Of a stretch of DNA of 38,929 nucleotides, positions 7,385 to 15,703 are shown in pieces. The first letter of the stretch is position 1. Each line of letters opens with the position of its first letter. The stretch spans positions 1 through 38,929 of the forward strand of contig MIAR01000047.1 in assembly GCA_001829185.1 (NCBI GenBank). The letters are read 5' to 3'. This DNA is from Spirochaetes bacterium GWB1_60_80. GTDB taxonomy: Bacteria; Spirochaetota; Spirochaetia; Treponematales; UBA12059. The notes below the pieces were generated by a model. It worked only from the letters and a program-made list of their open reading frames with translations, did no database searches and was not told where the DNA came from. Both the position numbers and the translations under genes were made by a program.

Positions 7385-8314
7385 TCAGAGCACCAGGCGC
7401 AAGAGCAAGAACAAGCCGACGCCATTCACCAGTACGGCCAATCCAAAGGCGGCCATGCTGAACAGCACCGTCCGTATGGCCTGGCGCTGCCAACGCCGCG
7501 TCTGGCCAGGCTGACGCAACGTGGCAATATCGCGTTCCGCCCGATAGCGCCTGGCCAGCGCCCACCAGCGGCGGTAGACAAAAAACAACAGGAAGCCGGG
7601 CGGCAGGAACGGCAGGATCGGCCCAAAGGCCAGGGTCAGGTTGAGCGCCTGGAAAAAAACCAGGGTACGGCCACCCAAGGCGCTGCCCAGGATGCCGCTC
7701 ATGGCCAGGATACCCACCGCCAGCGATACTTGGGTCAACGGATTCCAATACTCGTTGCGATGCCGGCCGGCAATCAAGGCGCGGGGCAGAACGTACTCAT
7801 CCAGACCATCGTGCAGAATCACCAACAACGGGCAGTCATCGGCGTGGACGAAGCAGAAACCGGACTCGCCGGCAATCAGGCGTCCAGCCACGAACAAGCG
7901 GACTCCCTGGGTAATGGTCGGGATTGATTTCCAATGCAGATGCTCGATGACATCCATTTCCGGATCGACCGACGCATCGAGCGCTTCGCGGCCGCCACCC
8001 AGCGTATAGACCGCCAGCCGGTCCAGGTTCACGATGCAGGTAGCGCCATCCATCCGCAGCCATAAGCGGTTGTCTGGACCAATGGCTTCCACCTCCCCGC
8101 AAGCGATGAACAAGCCGACCAGACTGCCTGGGGGCGGGACCGCCGCCGCCCAGCCAAAGAGCTGGCCGGCGCTCAGCCGGGGCAAACCGGCCGCCTGGAA
8201 CAGGCGCTCCCGGAATTGCCGCCAACGGGTACGCGCCAGAATGGCCCCCAGCAAGGGAACCAGCACGTAAAAAACCAGAGCCACCGCCAAGGCCAGCCAA
8301 CTGCGCAGGAACAT
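7385..8314 (-). CDS. Hypothetical membrane protein
   Basis: A 309-residue protein of unknown function. An N-terminal transmembrane helix (about 4-27) is followed by a soluble domain (about 30-195) containing VGLFIACGEVEAIG, WLRMDGATCIVNLDRLAVYTLGGG and FCFVHADDCPLLVILHDG, which looks beta-rich. Two or three hydrophobic helices follow (about 200-250) and one at the C-terminus (about 285-308). The layout, a soluble domain held between membrane helices, recalls a membrane-anchored sensor or E3-like module, but I recognise no family. The ATG at 8314 is chosen because GGAGG lies 6 bases upstream and the hydrophobic helix then begins at once. The gene is divergent from the MBL-fold gene with only 48 bases between the start codons. 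Confidence 0.75.
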   Translation of the reverse strand: MFLRSWLALAVALVFYVLVPLLGAILARTRWRQFRERLFQAAGLPRLSAGQLFGWAAAVPPPGSLVGLFIACGEVEAIGPDNRLWLRMDGATCIVNLDRLAVYTLGGGREALDASVDPEMDVIEHLHWKSIPTITQGVRLFVAGRLIAGESGFCFVHADDCPLLVILHDGLDEYVLPRALIAGRHRNEYWNPLTQVSLAVGILAMSGILGSALGGRTLVFFQALNLTLAFGPILPFLPPGFLLFFVYRRWWALARRYRAERDIATLRQPGQTRRWQRQAIRTVLFSMAAFGLAVLVNGVGLFLLLRLVL

Positions 8315-8327
8315 CGAACCTCCATGC

Positions 8328-8356
8328 TTGCCAGGCCGGGCGCCGGCTGCTACAAT
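8328..8356 (+). promoter_or_regulatory. Promoter of the MBL-fold gene (leaderless type)
   Basis: TTGCCA at 8328-8333, a 17-base spacer, TACAAT at 8351-8356, six bases, then ATG at 8363. It overlaps the upstream region of the divergent gene starting at 8314. Confidence 0.72.
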
Positions 8357-8362
8357 CGCCCC

Positions 8363-9028
8363 ATGATACAATCCTTAAGCGTCGGCCCCATCGGAGCCAA
8401 TACCTATATTGTCGACCAGACGGACGGCCCGCTGCTGGTATTCGACCCGGGCGCCGAGGCCAACCGCATCCTACCACTGATTCTGACCGCCATCAAGCGC
8501 GGCCATCAAGACAGCGTGCTGCTGGTCTGCACCCATGGTCACCTCGACCATACCGGCGGCCTGCCCGAACTGACGGCCAGCCTGCGCGACCATGGCATCA
8601 AACACCAAATCTGCGTCCATGCCGACGATGTCGCCTATTTCGGCGCCGAATCCGTCCGCACCAACCAGCGGCTGTTCGACAGCATCCAGGCCAGCGCCTT
8701 CTTTGATCGCCTGCAGGCCGTCATACCCGCCCCGGACTTGCTCCTCCAGCACGACTCGCTACTGCCGGGAACCGATGTCCGGGTGCTGCACACGCCGGGC
8801 CACAGTCCAGGCAGCTGCTGCTTCCTCATCGAGCACGGCCGAACCCTCATCAGCGGCGACACCTTATTCAAAGGCGGCCGCGGCCGCACGGACAGCTTCG
8901 ATGCCAGCGAGGACAGCCTGCTGCGCAGCATCCGCGAGCGGCTTTGTAACCTGCCGGAAAGCACTCGCGTCCTGCCTGGCCATGGCGGGGAAACCACCAT
9001 CGGAAAGGAACGCCGCCATTACCTCTGA
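8363..9028 (+). CDS. MBL-fold metallo-hydrolase (glyoxalase II-like)
   Basis: A 221-residue cytoplasmic hydrolase of the metallo-beta-lactamase fold. The zinc-binding signature THGHLDHTGG lies near residue 55, followed by HTPGHSPGS, SGDTLF with the bridging Asp, and LPGHGGETTI near the C-terminus. The size and motif order fit the small glyoxalase II-like or YcbL group, which hydrolyse thioesters such as S-lactoylglutathione or analogues; the real substrate cannot be read from sequence. The start at 8363 has no Shine-Dalgarno but sits 6 bases after a TACAAT box, as in the other leaderless genes. The end overlaps the N-terminus of apbE by 47 bases, so the two are probably co-transcribed. Confidence 0.92.
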   Translation: MIQSLSVGPIGANTYIVDQTDGPLLVFDPGAEANRILPLILTAIKRGHQDSVLLVCTHGHLDHTGGLPELTASLRDHGIKHQICVHADDVAYFGAESVRTNQRLFDSIQASAFFDRLQAVIPAPDLLLQHDSLLPGTDVRVLHTPGHSPGSCCFLIEHGRTLISGDTLFKGGRGRTDSFDASEDSLLRSIRERLCNLPESTRVLPGHGGETTIGKERRHYL

Positions 9029-10109
9029 CAGTAGCCTTCGCTGGTCGACCAAACGGCGGCAGGCAGGCAGCCGCGGTACGGTCGCCAGCCTCATCGCCGC
9101 CACCCTCAGCCTGACCCTGTTGGCAGCCTGCGCCAAGCCGACCACTTACCCCCTCAAGCGCAGCGACTTCGCCTTGAATACCGTCTGCAGTATCACGCTG
9201 CTGGCCGGCGGCGACAACGACAGCCTGCGCAGCGCCTTCGAGCGCATCCAGGCCATCGAAACTATGATGAGCGCTCGCCAGGACGGCTCCAGCCTGATGG
9301 CCGTCAACCGGGCGGCCGGGCGGGAAGCCGTCGAGGTCGACCCGGAACTATACTTCGTAGTCGAGCAAGCCCTACGTTACGCCACCCTGACCGGCGGCCG
9401 CTTCGACCCGACCATCGACCCGCTAGCCCGCCTCTGGGACATCCAGGGCGGCACGGAACGAATCCCGGCCCCGGACGAAATCGCCGCCGCGCTGGACCTG
9501 GTCGACTCGACCGCGGTAACCCTCAATCCGGTCAACCATAGCATTTTCTTGACGCGCGGCGGCATGTCGCTGGATCTCGGCGCCATTGCCAAGGGCTACG
9601 CGGCCGACGCCGTCGCTACCGTGCTGAAAGCCGAGGGCGTTGAAGCGGCCATCATCGATCTGGGCGGCAACATCGTAGTTCTGGGAAACAAAGCAGACGG
9701 CAGCCCCTGGCGGGTCGGCGTCAAGAATCCCTTCAACCCGGGCAGCGCCTACCTGGGCATCCTGAGTCTGGAAGGCAGCGGCACCATGGTGACTAGCGGC
9801 ATCTACGAACGCTTCTTCATCGGGCCAGACGGCCAGCATTACCACCATATTTTCAATACAGCCGATGGCTATCCGGTGCAGAACGGTCTCTTGTCCGTCA
9901 CGGTGCTTAGCCAATCGTCGCTTGACGCCGACGCCCTGTCCACCAGCCTATTCGCCCTCGGCCTGGAAGCCGGCTTGGCCCTGGCCGAGGAACTGGACGA
10001 AGTCGAGGCGCTGTTCGTAGACGCCAACCACCGCCTGTCCGCCACCACTGGAATGCGCCGCTTGTTCACCATCAGCGATACGGCCTTCAGCTGGGCGGAC
10101 GCGCCCTAG
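8982..10109 (+). CDS. apbE: FAD:protein FMN transferase (ApbE family), lipoprotein
   Basis: A 375-residue flavinyltransferase that moves FMN from FAD onto Thr/Ser of exported flavoproteins such as RnfG/NqrC-type subunits. Family signatures present: FALNTVCSITL, SLDLGAIAKGYAAD, AAIIDLGGNIVVLG, VTSGIYERFF, HHIFNTADGYPV and the Mg-binding D/T pair in LDADALSTSLF. A basic stretch (KRRQAGSR), a hydrophobic core and the lipobox LLAAC indicate a lipid-anchored exported protein. The only start codon in frame before the signal sequence is ATG 8982, inside the MBL gene. This gives an unusually long n-region of about 30 residues and no Shine-Dalgarno, so translational coupling or a rare start such as ATT near 9018 is possible. 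The stop shares the bases CTAG with the convergent membrane-protein gene. Confidence 0.93.
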   Translation: MAGKPPSERNAAITSDSSLRWSTKRRQAGSRGTVASLIAATLSLTLLAACAKPTTYPLKRSDFALNTVCSITLLAGGDNDSLRSAFERIQAIETMMSARQDGSSLMAVNRAAGREAVEVDPELYFVVEQALRYATLTGGRFDPTIDPLARLWDIQGGTERIPAPDEIAAALDLVDSTAVTLNPVNHSIFLTRGGMSLDLGAIAKGYAADAVATVLKAEGVEAAIIDLGGNIVVLGNKADGSPWRVGVKNPFNPGSAYLGILSLEGSGTMVTSGIYERFFIGPDGQHYHHIFNTADGYPVQNGLLSVTVLSQSSLDADALSTSLFALGLEAGLALAEELDEVEALFVDANHRLSATTGMRRLFTISDTAFSWADAP

Positions 10110-11023
10110 CCGGCCACCTCAGCCGGCGGATCGGGCTGCCGCAGCCACCCCAGACGTTGCCCCAGCATGGGATGGCCGACCGTGATCCAGAGCGCGGCCA
10201 GCAAGCCGTGAACGAACCGCGCCAAAGGCAGCACTTCGCGACCCGCGACCGGCAGCAGCCAATCACCCGCCCAGCTAACCAGCACCAGGCCGGTCAAGCC
10301 GGCCAGCGGGAACAACCAGCGCTGCCTGACCAGCCCAGGCACCAGGTTCATTCCGAGTCGGCCGGCCAGAAGGATGCTGCCCAGCACGCCGCCAAACAGC
10401 AGGCCGGCCAGACCGGTCAGTTCCGGCACGACGGCATTCATCAGGAAGGCCAAGGCGGCGACTAAGCCGATGCGCAGGCGCGAATCGAGCCTGGCCAGGT
10501 ATTTTTCCAATCGGCAGGCCGGCAGCAGCCAAACGGCAGCCAGTCCCCCGCCAGCCAGCGCGGCCAAGGCCGCGGCCGTGAGGCTCGAACCGCCGTCGCG
10601 CAGGCTGGCCAGAGTCACCAATGCCGGCAGCGCCACGGCTAACCCGGCTCGCGCCACCCTGGTCCAGCGCTGGGCCGACAACGGAATTTCCCAGGCCGGC
10701 CGGGTTTGCACCAAGCCAGCCGCCAGTACCAAGCCGGCCGCGGACGTGGCCGCCAAGCGGCCGTACAGCAACCCGGCGTCAGGCGGCAAGCCGAGCTCCT
10801 CCAGCAGCCGGTTCAGGATAGCCTCGACCAAGCAGCCGCCGGCACCAGCTAGCAAGGCCAGACGCATGGCCAGACCTGGCCGCCCCGACCAGAAAACCAG
10901 AGCGCCAAGGGCGATCAGGCAGCCGGGCTGGGCCAACAAGCGCACGGGCATGAGCCACCAGGCGGGCGGCAGTGCCTGCCAGACCCGCAGCCAGGCACTG
11001 CCAAGATTCAAAAAATCAAACAT
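10106..11023 (-). CDS. Hypothetical multi-pass membrane protein
   Basis: About 305 residues, strongly hydrophobic, with eight or more predicted membrane helices and short Arg-rich loops. No catalytic motif is recognised. The beginning (FDFLNLGSAWLRVWQ, then several helices) loosely resembles spirochaetal PAP2-type membrane proteins, but the phosphatase motifs (KxxxxxxRP, PSGH, SRxxxxxH) are absent, so that name is not supported. Start choice: ATG 11035 overlaps the stop of the upstream GGDEF/EAL gene (ATGA), while ATG 11023 has GAGGA 6 bases upstream; the latter is preferred. Either way translation is coupled to the c-di-GMP gene. Its stop overlaps that of apbE on the opposite strand. Confidence 0.72.
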   Translation of the reverse strand: MFDFLNLGSAWLRVWQALPPAWWLMPVRLLAQPGCLIALGALVFWSGRPGLAMRLALLAGAGGCLVEAILNRLLEELGLPPDAGLLYGRLAATSAAGLVLAAGLVQTRPAWEIPLSAQRWTRVARAGLAVALPALVTLASLRDGGSSLTAAALAALAGGGLAAVWLLPACRLEKYLARLDSRLRIGLVAALAFLMNAVVPELTGLAGLLFGGVLGSILLAGRLGMNLVPGLVRQRWLFPLAGLTGLVLVSWAGDWLLPVAGREVLPLARFVHGLLAALWITVGHPMLGQRLGWLRQPDPPAEVAG

Positions 11024-11031
11024 GGTATTCC

Positions 11032-12831
11032 TCATTGGTAGGATACGGCTGGCAAGGGACGCCCCAGGATCAACAATCCCTCGAAGTCAATCAGGGATAA
11101 GGGTTTGGAAAACAGGTAGCCCTGATAGGAATCGCAGAAAATGGTATCCAGGAAACGCAGCTGCTCCATCGTCTCGACGCCTTCGGCTACCACCGAGAAG
11201 CTGAGGGTATGCGCCAGATCGACGATGGCCGAGGCGATGATGGTGGCCCGCCGGTCATGCGGCAGGGGGTCGACGAAGGACTTGTCCATCTTGATGATGT
11301 CCACCGGATAATCCTTCAACTTGGAGAAGGAACTATAACCAGTACCGAAATCGTCGATCGAGACCAACACGCCCAGGGCCTTAAGCTGGTTGAGCTTGCT
11401 GATGCCCTCCGTCTGATTCTCCATGATGCCGCTCTCGGTTATCTCCAGCTCGATCATTTCCGGAGGCAAATCAGCCTCAGCCATGGCTTGTCTGATGTCA
11501 TCGACCAGCAAGGGCTGGGCAAATTGGCGCGGCGACAGGTTGATGGAGACCGGCACGTTCATCAGTTTGCGTTTGTGCAGTCCGGCCACCGCCTGGCAGG
11601 TTTTGCGCAACATGATGGCGCCAATCTGGTCGATAAAGCCATTGGCCTCGGCCAGCGAGATAAAATACGAAGGCGGCCGGATCTGCCCGCTCGGCAGCCG
11701 CCAGCGGATAAGGGCCTCGGCGCCCAGCAAGTAGCCTTGGCGATCGACCTTGGGCTGGAAGTAAGGCTCAAACTGCTCCTGACGGATGGCGGTGTTGAGC
11801 TCGGCCTCGACGCGCTGCCGATCCAGCAGGGCTTCGTTCATATTGGCGTCATACAGCCGGTAACTATCGCGGCCGGACTCCTTGGCCATGTACATGGCGG
11901 TCTCGGCGCTGCGGATCAAGCCCGGCGCGTCCAGACCGTCGTTCGGGTAGAAGGCTATACCGATGGAGGCGGAGAGCCGGGTATCCTCCTTGGTGCCCGG
12001 CGGGCTGAAGTCGAGGCTGGACTGTACCTTGGCGATGATGGCCTTCACATTCTCATGCGAGCGGATATCAAGACACAGCGAAAAAAATTTATCACCGCGG
12101 AAGCGCGAGACCACGTCGTCGGCCCGCATGGCCTGCTGTAGCTGACGGGCTACGGCCACTAGCGCCAGGTCGCCGGTTTCGGTGCCATACAGGTCGTTGA
12201 TGCGGCGGAAGCGGTCCAGGCCGATGGCCATGACGCAAAACAAGCGCGAACGGTTACTGGCCACGGTGATGGCCTGAGCCACTTGGCTGGTAAAGCCGCC
12301 GCGGTTCTGAAGGCCGGTTAAGGGGTCGTAGTGCTCCAAGAAAATAGCCTTGGCCTCGGCGGCTTTTTGCCGGGTAATATCACGGAAGCTGACCAGCAGG
12401 CCCTGCTGTTGGTTGTCGACCAGGTAATTGGAGGTTACCGCAGCCACCAAAACCGTCGAACCATCAGCCCGTCGCAACGCCATGGACTCCGTGATCCGGG
12501 ACTGTTCCAACGGGCAAGGCTGCAGAAAGGCAGCCTGCTCTTCGAGGCTAGTCTCGTCCGGAAAAAGCTGGAACAGGCTACAGCCGATCAAGTCGGCGGC
12601 GGCATAGCCGAGTACGGCCATCGAACCACCGGCGAATTGAATCTGGGCCATCTGATCAATCACCAGGATAGTATCGTTACTGTGAGCTAAAATGGCTTTG
12701 AAGACGCAGCCAAGACCGGATAACGAAAACACTTCACTAGTTGACGAGAAGGCCAGAGCGGTCGAAGACCCCACCCCCTTGGCTGGCAGAAATGACTCGC
12801 TGAAGGGCGGTAACTCGGGTTCCTCTTCCAT
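11032..12831 (-). CDS. PAS-GGDEF-EAL protein, probable c-di-GMP phosphodiesterase
   Basis: A 599-residue cytoplasmic signalling protein. A PAS domain (about 42-150) ends in the typical VSFRDITRQK. The GGDEF domain (about 160-330) has a degenerate active site, RGDKF at 245-249, instead of GGDEF, so cyclase activity is probably lost, but the inhibitory I-site RADD (236-239) is intact at the right spacing. The EAL domain (about 340-595) retains EALIRW (372 on), NLSPRQF, ELEITES, the DDFGTGYSS loop, MDKSFV and AEGVET, so phosphodiesterase activity is expected. The ATG at 12831 is preferred over a GTG at 12849, which lies inside the predicted promoter. The next gene is translationally coupled. Confidence 0.94.
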   Translation of the reverse strand: MEEEPELPPFSESFLPAKGVGSSTALAFSSTSEVFSLSGLGCVFKAILAHSNDTILVIDQMAQIQFAGGSMAVLGYAAADLIGCSLFQLFPDETSLEEQAAFLQPCPLEQSRITESMALRRADGSTVLVAAVTSNYLVDNQQQGLLVSFRDITRQKAAEAKAIFLEHYDPLTGLQNRGGFTSQVAQAITVASNRSRLFCVMAIGLDRFRRINDLYGTETGDLALVAVARQLQQAMRADDVVSRFRGDKFFSLCLDIRSHENVKAIIAKVQSSLDFSPPGTKEDTRLSASIGIAFYPNDGLDAPGLIRSAETAMYMAKESGRDSYRLYDANMNEALLDRQRVEAELNTAIRQEQFEPYFQPKVDRQGYLLGAEALIRWRLPSGQIRPPSYFISLAEANGFIDQIGAIMLRKTCQAVAGLHKRKLMNVPVSINLSPRQFAQPLLVDDIRQAMAEADLPPEMIELEITESGIMENQTEGISKLNQLKALGVLVSIDDFGTGYSSFSKLKDYPVDIIKMDKSFVDPLPHDRRATIIASAIVDLAHTLSFSVVAEGVETMEQLRFLDTIFCDSYQGYLFSKPLSLIDFEGLLILGRPLPAVSYQ

Positions 12832-12837
12832 GTCGCA

Positions 12838-12866
12838 AGTATAATGCACCGTTTCAGGTCCTGCAA
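12838..12866 (-). promoter_or_regulatory. Promoter of the PAS-GGDEF-EAL gene (leaderless type)
   Basis: On the minus strand TTGCAG (12866-12861), a 17-base spacer, TATACT (12843-12838), six bases, ATG at 12831. Confidence 0.7.
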
Positions 12867-12939
12867 TGGCAAATTTCCAATTATCTCTAATATGTCCAAT
12901 AAATGCAATACTTGCTAGGCAATATTAGCCGCCAAGCCC

Positions 12940-12968
12940 TTGCCCCAGCCCGGCCCCCAAGTTACAAT
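12940..12968 (+). promoter_or_regulatory. Promoter of the D,D-carboxypeptidase gene (leaderless type)
   Basis: TTGCCC at 12940-12945, a 17-base spacer, TACAAT at 12963-12968, six bases, ATG at 12975. A 7-bp inverted repeat CTAATAT/ATATTAG (12887-12893 and 12922-12928) lies just upstream and might be an operator. Confidence 0.7.
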
Positions 12969-12974
12969 GCCGTC

Positions 12975-13790
12975 ATGAAATTGACCAGTCTGACAATCAG
13001 CCTGCTGCTCGGCCTCAGCCTGCTGGCCTGTTCGGAAGCGTCCGGCCAGTCCACCAACGCTACTTCCATCCCGACTATCCAGGTCGACCCCCGACTCGTC
13101 GGCATCAAGCTGGCGATGGATACCCTGTCCTTTACCACCGCCGCCGCTATCCGCGCCCGCATCGACCAGCAGCCAGAGGCCTTCTTCCGTCTGCTGGATG
13201 CAGCCCGGCAGCAAGCACTGGCGGCCGATGGCCTGTTGCGCCTGGTCGACAAGCAGCACATCCTGCCGGCCGACTACATCCCGACAGACCTGGTCAACCT
13301 GGCGGAATACCAATTCGATCTAGCCAGAAACCCGATGCTGCTGCGCCAGGCGGCCATGGAAGACTTGTTGGCCATGGTGGCAGCCGCCCGCGCCAAGGGT
13401 ATCAGCCTGCTAATATCTTCAAGTTTCCGCTCTTACGAGTATCAGAGTGAGGTCTATACCCGCCACGTCAATACCATGGGCCTGGCCGGAGCCAACCAAG
13501 TTTCGGCCCGCCCCGGACACTCCCAGCACCAGCTCGGTACCGCCATCGACTTCGGCAGCATCACCGACGCCTTCGCCAGCACCGCCGCCGGGCAATGGCT
13601 GGTGGCCGAGGCCTGGCGCTTCGGCTTTTCGCTGTCCTATCCGCGGGGTCTCACGGCCATCACCGGCTACAACTGGGAAAGTTGGCACTACCGCTACCTA
13701 GGCCGGGCGGCCTGCCAGCTGGAACACGATTATTTCGATGGCATCCAGCAACAGCTCCTGGAATTCCTGGCAGCCTACTTTACAGACTGA
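12975..13790 (+). CDS. VanY-like D-alanyl-D-alanine carboxypeptidase, lipoprotein
   Basis: A 271-residue envelope peptidase of the LAS/VanY (M15B) family, which trims the terminal D-Ala from peptidoglycan peptides. Residues 1-19 are a lipoprotein signal with lipobox SLLAC. The catalytic domain (about 95-260) shows SSFRSYEYQ, the zinc motif SQHQLGTAIDFG (His and Asp ligands) and ESWHYRYLG (catalytic Glu-like position and third His ligand). The start at 12975 sits 6 bases after a TACAAT -10 box with no Shine-Dalgarno. The gene is divergent from the c-di-GMP gene; no partner gene is obvious downstream on the same strand, apart from the symporter after 156 bases. Confidence 0.92.
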   Translation: MKLTSLTISLLLGLSLLACSEASGQSTNATSIPTIQVDPRLVGIKLAMDTLSFTTAAAIRARIDQQPEAFFRLLDAARQQALAADGLLRLVDKQHILPADYIPTDLVNLAEYQFDLARNPMLLRQAAMEDLLAMVAAARAKGISLLISSSFRSYEYQSEVYTRHVNTMGLAGANQVSARPGHSQHQLGTAIDFGSITDAFASTAAGQWLVAEAWRFGFSLSYPRGLTAITGYNWESWHYRYLGRAACQLEHDYFDGIQQQLLEFLAAYFTD

Positions 13791-13946
13791 CGTCATTCGT
13801 TGTAGAACCTGAGCCGCGCACATGCAGGTTATGCGCCGGCCTGCGCAGCCGGCTGCAAGCTCTTCCCCAGAGCCATCCAGAACCGCCAACATCCCGACAC
13901 CGGCCAGCCGCCTAACGGTGCCGTTGTCCGTCACTGGAGGCCGTTC

Positions 13947-15686
13947 ATGTCCCTTGCCGCTATCGCTGCCCTATCCTTCATCGCGCTCAACGCCATCTTC
14001 GCCCTACGCCGCCCCTCCGGCAGCCTGGCGGCGCATCGTTCGCCGAGTGAATTCATCTTGGCCGGTCGCCAGCTGGGCGGCTTCACCCTGCTAGCCACGC
14101 TGGCCGCCTCCAACCTGTCGGCCTTCACCATCTTTGGCGTCTCCGGCACGGCCTACCGCGTCGGCTGGGCCTTCTTTCCGGCCATGGGCTTCGGCACCGG
14201 CCTCATGGCCCTGTCGTTCCTGACCATCGGCCTGCCATTACGCCGCCTGGCGGCAACCGGACAGTGGACCACCCCGGCCCACCTGGTCGAAAACCGCACC
14301 GGCAGCCGGCTGCTCGGCAAGATTTTTTCGGCCTTGTCGCTGCTGTATACCCTACCCTACCTGGCTGTACAGGCTGGCGCGGCTGGCGGCCTACTGGCCA
14401 ACATCGGCGGCATCCCGCGCGCCCTCGGCGCCGGCCTGGTCATCGGCATCATCGCCCTGTATGTGTTCCGCGGCGGCATGCGCAGCGTGGCCCGTACCGA
14501 CATCCTGCAATTCCTGGTTCTAATGGGGCTGGGCATCAGCGCCTTCATGATCATCGCCATCCAAGCCGCGCGCACCGGCGCCTGGCAGGCTCTGGCGGCG
14601 GATGTTTCCGTCAACGGCCCCAACGCCCGCAGCGGCCTGGACGGTTCGCAAACCACCCTGGTTCTGGCCGGCTACTGCGTCCTGTGGTCCTTAGCCAACC
14701 CGATGTTCCCGCACTTCATCCAGCGCTTCTACGCCGCCAACAGCGACCGATCCTTGCTGAGCAGCATGGCCGCCTATCCCTTCGTCAGCCTGCTGATTTT
14801 CCTGCCGATGACCGCCATCGGCGTCCTGGGCGCCCGCCTGATACCCGGCCTGACCGGCAGCGCGGCCGACGGCATCTTCAGCTTGTTGGCCAACCAAGTG
14901 GCCGGGCCGATCTGGGGACCGGTTTTTGCCCTGGCCGCCCTGGCCGCGCTGATGTCCACCCTGGACAGCCAACTACTGTCCTGCGCCTCGATCGTAGTCG
15001 AGGATTTCCTGCCCGGCAAGCGGCACAGCGCTAACCTAGTCGGCCTGGTTGGCCTGGCGCTGGCGGCGGTGGCCTGGCTGGTGTCGCTCAAGCCGCCGGC
15101 CAGTATCCTGGGCTTCCTGACCGGCACGGCCTTTCCCGGCTACGCCTCGCTGGCGCCGATCGCCCTGGCCGCCATCTACCTACCGCGGTTTTACCGTACC
15201 GCCGCGGCCACCCAGCCAGCGGCAGCCACCGGCGTGCCGGCCACGCTGTCGCCCGTCCTGGCCTGGAGCTGCGCGACTGCCCTACTGGTCGGCACTGGCC
15301 TGGTACTGATTCAAGCCTTCGGCATCAAGCCGTCCATTCCAGCCGCCATCTTCAATGCCGCCATCCAGCTAACTATCCTCGGTGGCTTCTGGCTGGCCTG
15401 GCGCCTGCATCAAGTCGCCGCAAGTCGCCTGGCGACCCGCCAGTCCAGCAAGCTTGCCCTGGCAACCCTGCCTGATGCCGCCCTGCCCAGCCGCCGCCGT
15501 CTCCTGGTGGCCGGCCTATCCAGCGGCTTGACGCTCGTGGCAGCGCTCGACTGGTGGCACGCCGGCCAAGCGCCGATCATAGTCTGGGGTTTGCCCACCT
15601 GGTTGTGGTACCAGCTGGGCGTAGTGGTGCTGTTGGGAATTATCTTCGTTTGGCTAGCCCGACAGACTCCAGCCCGGCCGAAGTAG
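13947..15686 (+). CDS. Sodium:solute symporter (SSS family)
   Basis: A 579-residue inner-membrane transporter with about 13-14 hydrophobic helices. Family marks include the Na+-site region ASNLSAFTIFGVSG in TM2, the segment FRGGMRSVARTDILQF (SSS signature), MSTLDSQLLSCASIVVEDF late in the protein, and VGWAFFPAMGFGTG. This family carries substrates such as pantothenate, proline, sugars or acetate with sodium; the substrate cannot be assigned from sequence. Translation starts at ATG 13947 with GGAGG 8 bases upstream. The stop lies 17 bases from the stop of the convergent HDOD gene. Confidence 0.93.
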   Translation: MSLAAIAALSFIALNAIFALRRPSGSLAAHRSPSEFILAGRQLGGFTLLATLAASNLSAFTIFGVSGTAYRVGWAFFPAMGFGTGLMALSFLTIGLPLRRLAATGQWTTPAHLVENRTGSRLLGKIFSALSLLYTLPYLAVQAGAAGGLLANIGGIPRALGAGLVIGIIALYVFRGGMRSVARTDILQFLVLMGLGISAFMIIAIQAARTGAWQALAADVSVNGPNARSGLDGSQTTLVLAGYCVLWSLANPMFPHFIQRFYAANSDRSLLSSMAAYPFVSLLIFLPMTAIGVLGARLIPGLTGSAADGIFSLLANQVAGPIWGPVFALAALAALMSTLDSQLLSCASIVVEDFLPGKRHSANLVGLVGLALAAVAWLVSLKPPASILGFLTGTAFPGYASLAPIALAAIYLPRFYRTAAATQPAAATGVPATLSPVLAWSCATALLVGTGLVLIQAFGIKPSIPAAIFNAAIQLTILGGFWLAWRLHQVAASRLATRQSSKLALATLPDAALPSRRRLLVAGLSSGLTLVAALDWWHAGQAPIIVWGLPTWLWYQLGVVVLLGIIFVWLARQTPARPK

Positions 15687-15703
15687 CCACGAATCCTGGG
15701 GGG

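Noticed and set aside
10106-11035. PAP2 phosphatase annotation for the membrane protein
   Set aside because: None of the three catalytic PAP2 motifs is present; only a vague N-terminal resemblance.
11209-12141. Open frame of 310 codons on the plus strand inside the GGDEF-EAL gene
   Set aside because: Shadow of a well-supported gene; composition typical of reverse-complement frames.
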